This document shows positions 1 to 8,019 of a DNA stretch of 64,000 nucleotides, piece by piece. The position numbers and the translations under genes were made by a program. The notes beneath the pieces are model-generated. The model saw nothing but the letters and a program-made list of their open reading frames with translations. It had not been told where the DNA came from and did no database searches. This stretch comes from JAFGDI01 sp963667715 (GTDB taxonomy: Bacteria; Planctomycetota; Phycisphaerae; Sedimentisphaerales; SM23-30), in assembly GCA_963667715.1 (NCBI GenBank), contig OY763926.1, positions 186,001-250,000 on the forward strand, written 5' to 3'. Each line of letters starts with the position of its first letter. The stretch's first letter is position 1.

Positions 1-1
1 G

Positions 2-256
2 CTCCGTCAGGAATTCCAGTGCAGTAGTACTGATTTCGAGAAAGCCGCTCTGGTAATCTTCTACGATGAAGACACCCAGATCTTCGTCAACGGCAAAGAG
101 ATCTTCACCGTTACTGGCTATTCAAACTGGTTTGATGCCTTTGATATTACCGAAGCTCTCAAACCTGTACTTAAGACCGGCACCAATACCATAGCTATCC
201 ACACCCACCAGACCGGTGGCGGACAGCGTATCGATGTCGCGATCATAACCCAATAA
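2..256 (+). CDS. C-terminal fragment of a secreted beta-sandwich protein (5' end outside window)
   Basis: An open frame runs from the window edge to TAA at 254-256 and gives 84 residues. The visible part ends with a pattern typical of galactose-binding-like jelly-roll domains: FYDEDTQIFVNGKEIF, then WFDAFDITEALKPVLKTGTNTIAIHTHQ. The alternating short strands and the 'L..G.N.IAIH' motif are common at the ends of planctomycete glycoside hydrolases and sulfatase-associated proteins. The catalytic part, if any, is not in the window, so no function can be assigned. A strong terminator follows 30 bases after the stop. Confidence 0.6.
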   Translation, partial: LRQEFQCSSTDFEKAALVIFYDEDTQIFVNGKEIFTVTGYSNWFDAFDITEALKPVLKTGTNTIAIHTHQTGGGQRIDVAIITQ

Positions 257-286
257 AAAGTAAATCCCCATTTACTTCTAATCGAC

Positions 287-322
287 CCTGCCCGACTCCT
301 CCTCCCGGGCAGGTTTTTTTTT
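287..322 (+). terminator. Rho-independent terminator
   Basis: Perfect 8-bp stem CCTGCCCG/CGGGCAGG (287-294 with 306-313), followed by nine T residues. It ends the partial gene at the left edge. Confidence 0.85.
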
Positions 323-332
323 CGCCCAGTCC

Positions 333-357
333 GTAGAGACGCAAGATCTTGCGTCTC
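333..357. repeat. GAGACG hairpin (GTAG-headed palindromic repeat)
   Basis: GTAGAGACGCAA followed by its near-perfect complement TTGCGTCTC. This is the first of about 13 copies in the window (others near 7414, 10694, 18408, 20406, 24210, 38719, 40961, 42802, 44897, 48205, 54074 and 62149). Most copies lie just past the 3' end of a gene. A GTAG tetranucleotide in front of a hairpin is the known signature of REP elements recognised by RAYT transposases. That link is inferred here. Confidence 0.8.
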
Positions 358-484
358 ATCCCCAACCTTTTACCTTCCCACCTTTTACTTTTTACATTTC
401 CCCCTTTCTAATCTTTCTCTAAAATCCCACCAAAATTATTACGATAATATACATAGAATATAAACAATGTTATTATTAACTTTA

Positions 485-565
485 CTATCCCGGCCTACTA
501 TTAGTACCCGGTATAGAGTACGCAAAACTCAGGTGGCTTTACAACACTACCGCCGCCTTTTTTAT
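485..565 (+). promoter_or_regulatory. Possible transcription-attenuator leader of the sensor kinase gene
   Basis: A 7-bp stem AGGTGGC/GCCGCCT with one G-U pair (531-537 with 552-558) is followed by six T residues (558-563). It looks like an intrinsic terminator about 30 bases upstream of the preferred start codon at 593. The 45 bases before it can fold further (GAGT-ACGCAAA-ACTC at about 515-530). No known riboswitch class could be matched. A terminator this close to a start codon, with no upstream gene left to terminate, suggests conditional read-through. Confidence 0.35.
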
Positions 566-592
566 AAGACGTTGCCTTTGGCCAGGTATAGT

Positions 593-3500
593 ATGCTGGA
601 AAAAATATTAAAAATAATCTTACTCTCTACGTTTAGCTTGATTTTCTTATGCAACTTTTCACCTCTAGCCGCTCAGTCTATGTCCAATAACTGTTGCATA
701 GAGCAAAGTCAAACTGATATTCTCTCACCAGCCCAGCGCCAGTGGCTAAACGACCATCCCGTCATTACTCTCGGTATGGAACCAAATTTCCAGCCGCTCA
801 TAATACAAGAGTCCGACGGCACATATACCGGTATCTTCATTGAACTCATCGCCGAGCTCAACCGAACTCTAAACTCCAATATCAAAATCGAATTTGGCCC
901 CTGGGTCGAAGAGGTAAACAAGGCTCGTAAAGTTGAAATTGACGGCCTGCTCACCGTTGCCCCTGTCCAGATCAAAGCCAGTAATCTACTATCAACTATG
1001 GTCACCCATTACGAGCTGCCCATGGTTTACGTCCGCAAGGACTCTAACCTGAAGATAAACTCGCTCGACGATCTCAAAGGACTCCGACTCGCTGTCCAAA
1101 ACGAGATCGCCTGCCTTCACGCTCTTATTGTCCCTTACGATCAGTATAGCGAGTTCTATGCACCTGACAGTGTACTCGATGCCCTCAAAATGCTCACCGA
1201 GGGAAAGGTCGACGCCGTACTGGCACAAAATTACGAAGAGTATATCATTGCAAAGCACCTTATCACCAATATCAGGGTTGCCTATACCGATATGGATAAC
1301 CCAACTCCTGTCTCCATCGGTATCCGCAAAGACTGGCCTGAGCTGGTTGACATTATCAATGCCGGGCTTGAAAATATCGGACGTGAAAAAATTACCAAAT
1401 ATTACACTAAGTGGCTCGCTTCGTTCCGCGACCTTAGCGATATCTTTCTTACCGAAATGGAAAATGTCTGGCTCTCGGCCAGACCCGTACTAAAGGTATA
1501 TCTACCTGCCGATCAGCCTCCGTATGCTTTCCTGCAGGACGAATATTACCGTGGTATAAGTATGGACTTCCTCGATCTTATCAGTCAGACACTCAATGTC
1601 AAGATCGAGCCGGTATCTGACTTTATGCTCGCCGATTTTGTACTTGACCTTTCTGGCAGTATCGAAAACTCGTTAAAATACTCTAATCATTTATACGAAG
1701 CTCAGCAGGTTATTATCACTAATAACAATGTAACATACGCCTCCGGCCCCGGCTGGCTAAAGGGTAAAACTGTCGCCGTTGTCAAAGATAGTTTCGCTGA
1801 CGACTATCTAGTTCTTATGACTAATACTAAAAGGCTGCCTGCCAGTTCTATTAAAAATGCTCTTCAACTTGTCGCCGACGGCAAAGCTGACGCCTTTATG
1901 GGCGATGTTCTTGCCGCTAGCTATTCCATTATCCGATATAACCTGCCCGGCCTCAAAGTCGCCGGTGCTACTGGCATCTCCGCTGATATGCTCTCTTTCT
2001 CGGTGCGCACCGACCCGCAAATCCTTATCCCCATTCTTAATAAAGCTATTCAGGCCATAACCGACCAGCAGCATAATGATATCGTTGATAAATGGGTTAG
2101 CGTAAAGTATGAACAGGTAACACCCTGGACCTGGGTTGCATTCCTATGTTCGATGCCTCTGGCTTTACTCATCTTTGTTATCTTCTGGAACCGACAGCTC
2201 AATCGTGCCGTTCAGGCCAGAACTATTGAGCTCCGAAATGAAAAACACTTTACCGATTCCGCTATAAATGTTCTAAAAGACATGTTCATCGTCTTCGACC
2301 CGCACACCGGAAAGGCTCTTCGCTGGAACGAATCACTCGTAAAAATCTCCGGCTATTCTAATGATGAGATACGTGACAAACCCATACCCGGCGAATTCTT
2401 CGACGCTGAAAATACCCATATTATGAAAGGGGTCGTACAGGACGTACTCGCAAATGGCCATGGCTCGTGTGAGCTGGAACTGAACAGAAAAGATGGTTCT
2501 AAAATACCTGTCGAATATACCGCTTCACGACTTGATGATGATAGCGGCGAACTCATCGGACTCGTTGTCGTTGGCCGTGACATTACTGCCAGACGTGAAA
2601 CTGAACATGAGCTCGAAAGACACCGACTACATCTGGAAGAGCTTGTCACCGAACGCACCAACGAGCTCAATCTTCGCAATTCCGAGCTAGAGCACACTCT
2701 GCTACAGCTTAAGCAGGCACAGGGTAAACTTATCCTCTTTGAAAAGCTCGGCGCTCTCAAGCATCTCGTCTCCGGCATTGCACATGAAATAAATTCGCCG
2801 CTTGGTGCTATTAACGCTTCTCGCGAAACGATATATATAAATCATAAACGTATCGCTAATAATCTGACCCTGCTCGCTCATTGGCTCGAAGGGCCACACG
2901 CTGACATTGTTCGCTGGATGATTAGTGACGGATATAAAATTAAAACTGACGGCCAGATATTATCTTTCAGTGATAAAAGAAAACTCACCGCAGAATATAT
3001 TGACCTACTCGCCGAAGCAGACATCGACCACGCCGACGAGCTTGGGAAATATCTTATCGACTTGAAACTATATAAATATGTTGATCGATTATTACCGATG
3101 CTGCACGAGAAAAGCTCTCCTCAGTTGCTCGCTGTCGTCGCCGCCATTGTCGAATCATATGTTGCTTGCGATACCGTGAACATCGCTGTCACTAAAGCGT
3201 CGAAGATCGTTTTCGCTCTTAATAGTTACATTCGAAAGGGCGGTAGCGACGAAAACGGCGATAATCAAAAAGAGTTCATCTCTGTTAAAGAGGGTATCGA
3301 TAATATTCTTACTCTGTTCTACAACTCTATCAAATATTCTGTTGACCTCGAGCTGGATATTGACGACGATCTGCCGCTCATCTTCGCTGCACCTGATGAG
3401 CTAAACCAGGTATGGACAAATCTACTACAAAACGCCCTTGACGCTATGAACCGTTCCGGAAAACTTCGCATCGAAGCCCATTCTGACAACGACGGCATAT

Positions 3501-3733
3501 CAATCTGTATCGCAGACAGCGGCTCTGGCATGACAGATGAAGTCAAAAGCAGAATTTTCGAACCGCTTTTCACCACCAAGCCGGCAGGGGAGGGCACCGG
3601 ACTCGGTATGGACATCGTTCGCAAGATAGTCGTAGAAAACCACGAAGGCACAATAAACATCGACTCAGAACCAAACCACGGCACTACCGTTACCATATGG
3701 CTGCCCGCCAAACACACAGCCCCAACACCCTAA
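593..3733 (+). CDS. Membrane sensor histidine kinase with two periplasmic solute-binding domains and PAS
   Basis: A BvgS-like sensor kinase of 1046 residues without receiver domains. Order from the chosen start: signal/anchor helix (about 5-25), SBP_bac_3 domain 1 (about 50-275), SBP_bac_3 domain 2 (about 295-505), transmembrane helix (about 512-533), PAS domain (about 550-665), coiled coil, then dimerisation/phosphoacceptor with His in HEINSP (about 731), and HATPase with N box NLLQNALDA (about 942), DSGSGM and GEGTGLGMDI (about 999). The periplasmic domains probably sense an amino acid or similar small ligand, and the kinase would then phosphorylate a response regulator that is not adjacent. 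An upstream in-frame ATG at 467 exists. ATG 593 is preferred because an AGG lies 6 bases before it, a normal signal sequence follows it, and the 467-592 stretch contains a terminator-like hairpin. The region between the H box and HATPase is longer than usual. Confidence 0.85.
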   Translation: MLEKILKIILLSTFSLIFLCNFSPLAAQSMSNNCCIEQSQTDILSPAQRQWLNDHPVITLGMEPNFQPLIIQESDGTYTGIFIELIAELNRTLNSNIKIEFGPWVEEVNKARKVEIDGLLTVAPVQIKASNLLSTMVTHYELPMVYVRKDSNLKINSLDDLKGLRLAVQNEIACLHALIVPYDQYSEFYAPDSVLDALKMLTEGKVDAVLAQNYEEYIIAKHLITNIRVAYTDMDNPTPVSIGIRKDWPELVDIINAGLENIGREKITKYYTKWLASFRDLSDIFLTEMENVWLSARPVLKVYLPADQPPYAFLQDEYYRGISMDFLDLISQTLNVKIEPVSDFMLADFVLDLSGSIENSLKYSNHLYEAQQVIITNNNVTYASGPGWLKGKTVAVVKDSFADDYLVLMTNTKRLPASSIKNALQLVADGKADAFMGDVLAASYSIIRYNLPGLKVAGATGISADMLSFSVRTDPQILIPILNKAIQAITDQQHNDIVDKWVSVKYEQVTPWTWVAFLCSMPLALLIFVIFWNRQLNRAVQARTIELRNEKHFTDSAINVLKDMFIVFDPHTGKALRWNESLVKISGYSNDEIRDKPIPGEFFDAENTHIMKGVVQDVLANGHGSCELELNRKDGSKIPVEYTASRLDDDSGELIGLVVVGRDITARRETEHELERHRLHLEELVTERTNELNLRNSELEHTLLQLKQAQGKLILFEKLGALKHLVSGIAHEINSPLGAINASRETIYINHKRIANNLTLLAHWLEGPHADIVRWMISDGYKIKTDGQILSFSDKRKLTAEYIDLLAEADIDHADELGKYLIDLKLYKYVDRLLPMLHEKSSPQLLAVVAAIVESYVACDTVNIAVTKASKIVFALNSYIRKGGSDENGDNQKEFISVKEGIDNILTLFYNSIKYSVDLELDIDDDLPLIFAAPDELNQVWTNLLQNALDAMNRSGKLRIEAHSDNDGISICIADSGSGMTDEVKSRIFEPLFTTKPAGEGTGLGMDIVRKIVVENHEGTINIDSEPNHGTTVTIWLPAKHTAPTP

Positions 3734-5097
3734 CATACACCATTCACATCAAACTCATAATATTAAATTCCCCCTTCCTCTGCCCCTTCGCGCCTCTGCG
3801 AGATACAACTCTTCTCTTCCCTATCTTATCCTAAAAATCCTCGCATCCTGGCCAATTTCTCTTCTTCCTTTGCGGGTGCAAAGCACCTTGCGCCTTAGCG
3901 TGAAATCCTCTTCTTCTCTGTACTACTATTCATCAACTTCTTGTTTTATATGTGTCATTATTTTTCACATTCAATGTAACTTGCTAAATAATCGCACGTT
4001 ACATCCTCGTTAAAAGCACACGAACTTTGCAGGTTAATAACCTTAATTCGCTATCCTGATTATCATCTTCTTATCCTCTATCCCTGCAAAAAATTCTTCT
4101 TCTCTGTGTTCTCTGTGCCCTCTGTGGTAAAAAATCTTCTCAATGCCACCATCTCCAACCACCCCAAAATTGCCAACCAAATCTTTGCGTCTTCGCGCCC
4201 TTGCGTTAAAACTCTTAATCCTCTTCTTAATTATTCTCCCTCTTAAATCTGTGTAAATTAATCAATCAGCAGTTCGCGGTAGCGAACCCATTTCAAAAAA
4301 ATCCGTGGATAAAAAACTCTTCTTTCTTAATGATCTCCCTCCGCCCAAGGCGGATAACCATTATTACCTATATAAACGCACTCATAAACTTAACCAAATC
4401 ACCCAACTTCTCCATATTAATCCACATCTGTACTATAAGTTATTCCAGTCCCAGTTTTAACTATAAAAACATTTTGTATAAACCAAAATACGCACCATAA
4501 ATAACCACTATTTTAACACCTAATCCCTAAAAAATTGCCCGTATATACATCACTATTGTCCAAAAAGACAAATACATATAGCAAAACTCTTCCATGTTAC
4601 AAAAAAACTACTCATATTTCATTTGTACTATTTGACAACCTGTTTATATATGCTATAATTCAAATATGAATTGTCAGTAATATGCTCTTTTGGAAGTAAT
4701 CTATCTGATTTGTTTATAAAATATTCTTTATTTCCTTCATATTATTGCCACTTTAAAAAATGCAGTGTTCTGTCTGGCACTGCGAAAGTATTGTTTTCGT
4801 ATTGTATATGTTTAGCAAAGGGCAACAGCGATTTTTTACCTAAACCGTTTCGCTTTTTTCCCCGATTATGGTAAAAGCGACGACTAGAGTAAAATTCAGA
4901 CTATTCTATCATGAGAGAAAAAGAGTTAAGAAAAAAAGTATTACATTTCTAATCTAAATCTAATTCATGTGTCTGTGTAATTAATAACTGTCTGTTGTTC
5001 CTCTAATGAAAAAAAATGTATTGTTTTACAGTTAATATACGGATCTGTTTCTGTTTATTTCTGTAAATATCTAGAATTGGTGATTTAGGAGATCGTG
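3734..5097 (-). repeat. Intergenic module mosaic (reverse orientation), then AT-rich leader of the next gene
   Basis: No convincing gene. From 3760 to about 4330 the complementary strand holds the window's recurrent modules: GCGCAGAGG, the GGATGCGAGG module, the GGTGC-TTC-GCACC hairpin module, the TGTAAC/GTTACA module (about 3940-4060), the CAGGGATAGAGG module, CACAGAGGGCACAGAG, the ACGCAAAG run, and the TTCGC/GCGAA module (about 4236-4316). About 3840-4200 is nearly identical, inverted, to about 47580-47930. From 4340 to 5090 the DNA is AT-rich and unique. A 67-codon open frame at 4671-4874 has no ribosome-binding site or recognisable domain and is probably not a gene. Confidence 0.75.
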
Positions 5098-7338
5098 ATG
5101 AAGAAGATTATGACGATGTTGCTATCCTTAGCAGCAATGGGAGCTTGCGCAAACGCTGATCTGGTACACCGTTACGAATTTAACGGCGATACTAACGATA
5201 GTATTGGAGAAGCTCATGGTACTCTCGGTACCTTTGGTGTTATCGAAGACGGTAGGCTATACACTGGTCGTGATGCAGAAGGTAACTGGATCGATCAGGG
5301 TGCGGGCCCAAATGTAAACGGCGGTGTATCGTTACCTATCGATGCTATCGAAGGCATTACCGACCAGTTTACTATTGAAGTTTGGTTCTTCGCTTATGCA
5401 CCACAGGGCGCTTACCACACTCTATACTGTTTCGATGACGGCACAACTGATAACCACATTATTGCTACTCCTGTACGTGGTGAAGACCAGGGCTGGCGCG
5501 CTGGTATCCATGTTAAAGAAAATGTCGACGGCCTAACTGTCGCTGATGCTATTATGCGTAGTCATGCTTTAGACGTCTGGCCTGACAATCCTGACCAGGG
5601 CCCTCGTCAAATGCTCCTGACTTATGACGGCGTAAACCTACGCTACTACACTAACGGTGCTTTATTTACTGACTCAAACTCTCAGGTTGTAAACACTGTG
5701 CCTGTAACTGGCCTTAATATGCAGGACTTTGTAACTCAGATCGATATTAGTGCTGGTGCTCCTTATAACGACAATATGCTTAAGGGTTATGTTGATGATT
5801 TCCGTATCTACAACGAAGCCCTCTCAGAAGATGAAGTTGCTGGTATCTTTGCCATAGGTGCTCAGGCTACTGCTGGTGATATCCAGTCTGTTATCGACTT
5901 CACCGCTACCACACCAACTCCTGAAGATGGTGCTGATATGGTTGGTACTGTTGTTGGTACTGGTTCTAGTGCTTCTGTTACCGTTGACCTCGCCTGGAAC
6001 ACTGCTATGGACCCTGCCAACCCAGAAGTATTCAATGCTGACGTTCAGAAACATTATGTATATATCTCTGAAGATCTCAGCGATCCAAATAACTCTACTG
6101 ATCTTTCTCTAATCGCTACCGTTAACGCTTCTGGCGCTACTGGCGAATATCAGGTTACCAGCCTCGCTCTTGACGGCCTGTACAAATGGCGTGTTGATGA
6201 AGGTGTTATCGTTGGTGGTGCTGTTACTGGACCAACTGATCCAAATTCTATCGAAGGTCCAACCTGGACATTCAGCTCTATGCCTTCTATGCCGGTTATC
6301 ACTACTCAGCCTATGCGTGCTCTAAAATGGGCTGGCGAATCTTATGACATGTCTATCGTTGTTGATTCTATCACAACTCCTGTTTATACCTGGTATAAGT
6401 CAACTGATAATGTTATCTCTGAAGATGACCTGATCGTTGGTACAAACAGTGACATTCTAAACTTTGCTGATATCTCTTCTGATGACGCTGCATTCTACTA
6501 CTGTGCTGTTACTAATGACAGTGAGATCGTAGTTAACTCTGCTGTTGCTCAACTGGAAATGGCTGCTCTTGTTGCAGAATTCAACTTCGAAAATGACCTT
6601 AACAATACTGTAAGCGATTCTAACGGTACTGGCTATGTCGGCGAAGAGATCGGCGAAATGACTTACGATGCTGGTAAAGTTGGCAACGCTATCGCTTTCA
6701 ATGGTACTGACGAATATGTTCAGACTGAATGTTTCGTTCGTAACAGTTACACTATCGAAATGTGGGTTAAGACCGAACAGACCGCTGGAACTGGCGGATG
6801 GTGGCTTGGTGCTGGCCTGGTTGACGGCGAAATGCCTGGTAATGTCGCTGACTACGGTGTTGTTCTCAGCGGTACTGGCTTCGCTCTTGGCTCTGGTCCT
6901 AGCAGCACAACTATCGTTTCTGGCAAACCTATCAATGACGGCTTGTGGCACTACTGTGTTGCTACCCGCGACATCGACACCGGCGACATGAAGGTTTATG
7001 TTGACGGCCAGATGGAAGGCACTGCTGAAGATCAGGACACTGGTATCACTCAGAACGTAACTGATTTCCTCAATATCGGTAAGATCAGAAGCGACAGCCG
7101 TTACTTCGACGGTATGATTGATGAGATCAAGATCTATAACTATGCAATTGACGAAATGACAGTTGCTGCAAAATACGTCGCTTACGAACCTGATGCAAGC
7201 GTATGTATCCAGACTCTCAAACCTAGCACAACTCTCGACCTGCACGAAGACTGCGTTATCAACGTACTAGACTTCGCAGAAATCGCAGAAAGCTGGCTTG
7301 ACTGTGCGATCTACCCGGATTGTTTTGACCTTGAATAA
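5098..7338 (+). CDS. Secreted LamG / Ig-like surface protein with C-terminal dockerin-like tail
   Basis: A 746-residue extracellular protein. It has a signal peptide (about 1-20, ending ANA), a LamG/concanavalin-like domain (about 21-250), a fibronectin/Ig-like domain with YVYISEDLSDPN (about 280-390), an Ig-like domain with PVITTQP...YTWYKS...YYCAVTN (about 395-485), a second LamG domain (about 490-705), and a short dockerin-like tail with DLHEDCVINVLDFAEIAESW (about 710-746). LamG domains in this lineage usually bind glycans, so a carbohydrate-binding or surface-adhesion role is likely. ATG 5098 is chosen over GTG 5095 because AGGAGA ends 5 bases before it. A terminator follows directly. 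No cohesin partner is visible in the window. Confidence 0.85.
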   Translation: MKKIMTMLLSLAAMGACANADLVHRYEFNGDTNDSIGEAHGTLGTFGVIEDGRLYTGRDAEGNWIDQGAGPNVNGGVSLPIDAIEGITDQFTIEVWFFAYAPQGAYHTLYCFDDGTTDNHIIATPVRGEDQGWRAGIHVKENVDGLTVADAIMRSHALDVWPDNPDQGPRQMLLTYDGVNLRYYTNGALFTDSNSQVVNTVPVTGLNMQDFVTQIDISAGAPYNDNMLKGYVDDFRIYNEALSEDEVAGIFAIGAQATAGDIQSVIDFTATTPTPEDGADMVGTVVGTGSSASVTVDLAWNTAMDPANPEVFNADVQKHYVYISEDLSDPNNSTDLSLIATVNASGATGEYQVTSLALDGLYKWRVDEGVIVGGAVTGPTDPNSIEGPTWTFSSMPSMPVITTQPMRALKWAGESYDMSIVVDSITTPVYTWYKSTDNVISEDDLIVGTNSDILNFADISSDDAAFYYCAVTNDSEIVVNSAVAQLEMAALVAEFNFENDLNNTVSDSNGTGYVGEEIGEMTYDAGKVGNAIAFNGTDEYVQTECFVRNSYTIEMWVKTEQTAGTGGWWLGAGLVDGEMPGNVADYGVVLSGTGFALGSGPSSTTIVSGKPINDGLWHYCVATRDIDTGDMKVYVDGQMEGTAEDQDTGITQNVTDFLNIGKIRSDSRYFDGMIDEIKIYNYAIDEMTVAAKYVAYEPDASVCIQTLKPSTTLDLHEDCVINVLDFAEIAESWLDCAIYPDCFDLE

Positions 7339-7366
7339 GTCATAAACAAGACCTAGTGCAAATAGT

Positions 7367-7405
7367 ATGCAGGTGACGGCTCCTCCCGTCACCTGCATTT
7401 TTTTT
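7367..7405 (+). terminator. Rho-independent terminator
   Basis: Perfect 13-bp stem ATGCAGGTGACGG/CCGTCACCTGCAT with a short loop and a run of eight T. It terminates the LamG gene. Confidence 0.9.
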
Positions 7406-8005
7406 ACCCCCCCGTAGAGACGCAAAATATTGCGTCTCCCATATGCCCCCAATACCCCGTCCCGCCAACCAACCCCTCTCGCAAGAGTTTCCCGATACAC
7501 ATCGGGGTTCTTAAGTCTTCTTCCTTCTCTTCCTCTTCTTCTTATCCTAATCATCATCCTCTTATCCTCTAATCCCTGCAAAAACTTTTCTTAATGCCAT
7601 CATCTCAAACCAAATCCCAATCGCCAACCAACCCTTTGCGTCTTCGCACCCTTGCGTTAAACTCTTAATCCTCTTCTAAATTATTCTTCTTAAATCTGCG
7701 TTAATTAATCAACCAGCCGTTCGCCCCAGCGAACCCCTTTCAAAAAATCCGTGGATAAAAATTCTTCTCTTCCCCCGTCCCCCCGGGAATGTAAAACACC
7801 ACCAACCGCCATTACCCTACCCTCAATCTGTCGAAAAAATCCAGCCCGTATTCGGGCGGTTATCCTGTCCAAAAAAAAATAATTCGCAAAAAGCTTGAAA
7901 ATTGTCGTAAAACTACATACCAACATCCACTCAACCCGATTAAAATACTTATAACTGGCACCTCAGCCGAAAATATATAGTGTTATCATAAATTAATCAT
8001 GTAAT
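7406..8005 (-). repeat. Intergenic module mosaic (reverse orientation)
   Basis: Begins with a GAGACG hairpin (7414-7438) right after the terminator. It then runs, on the complementary strand, through the CCCGATGTGTATCGGG hairpin module (about 7490), the CAGGGATTAGAGGATAAG module, the ACGCAAAG run (about 7635), the TTCGC module (about 7685-7762) and the GGATAACCG...CGGGCTGGATTTT module (about 7835-7873). No gene is seen. An AT-rich stretch leads into the GH3 gene. Confidence 0.75.
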
Positions 8006-8019
8006 AGAGGAAACATACT

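Noticed and set aside
4671..4874. 67-codon open frame in the gap before the LamG gene
   Set aside because: No ribosome-binding site, Cys/Phe/Ser-rich random-looking composition and no recognisable domain.
4780..4890. A GCAAAGGGCAAC string with foldable arms resembling a c-di-GMP-I riboswitch
   Set aside because: Only the GCAAAGGGCAA piece matches. The second conserved block (GACGCAAAGC) and the tetraloop-receptor layout are absent, and the segment is about 200 bases from the next start codon.
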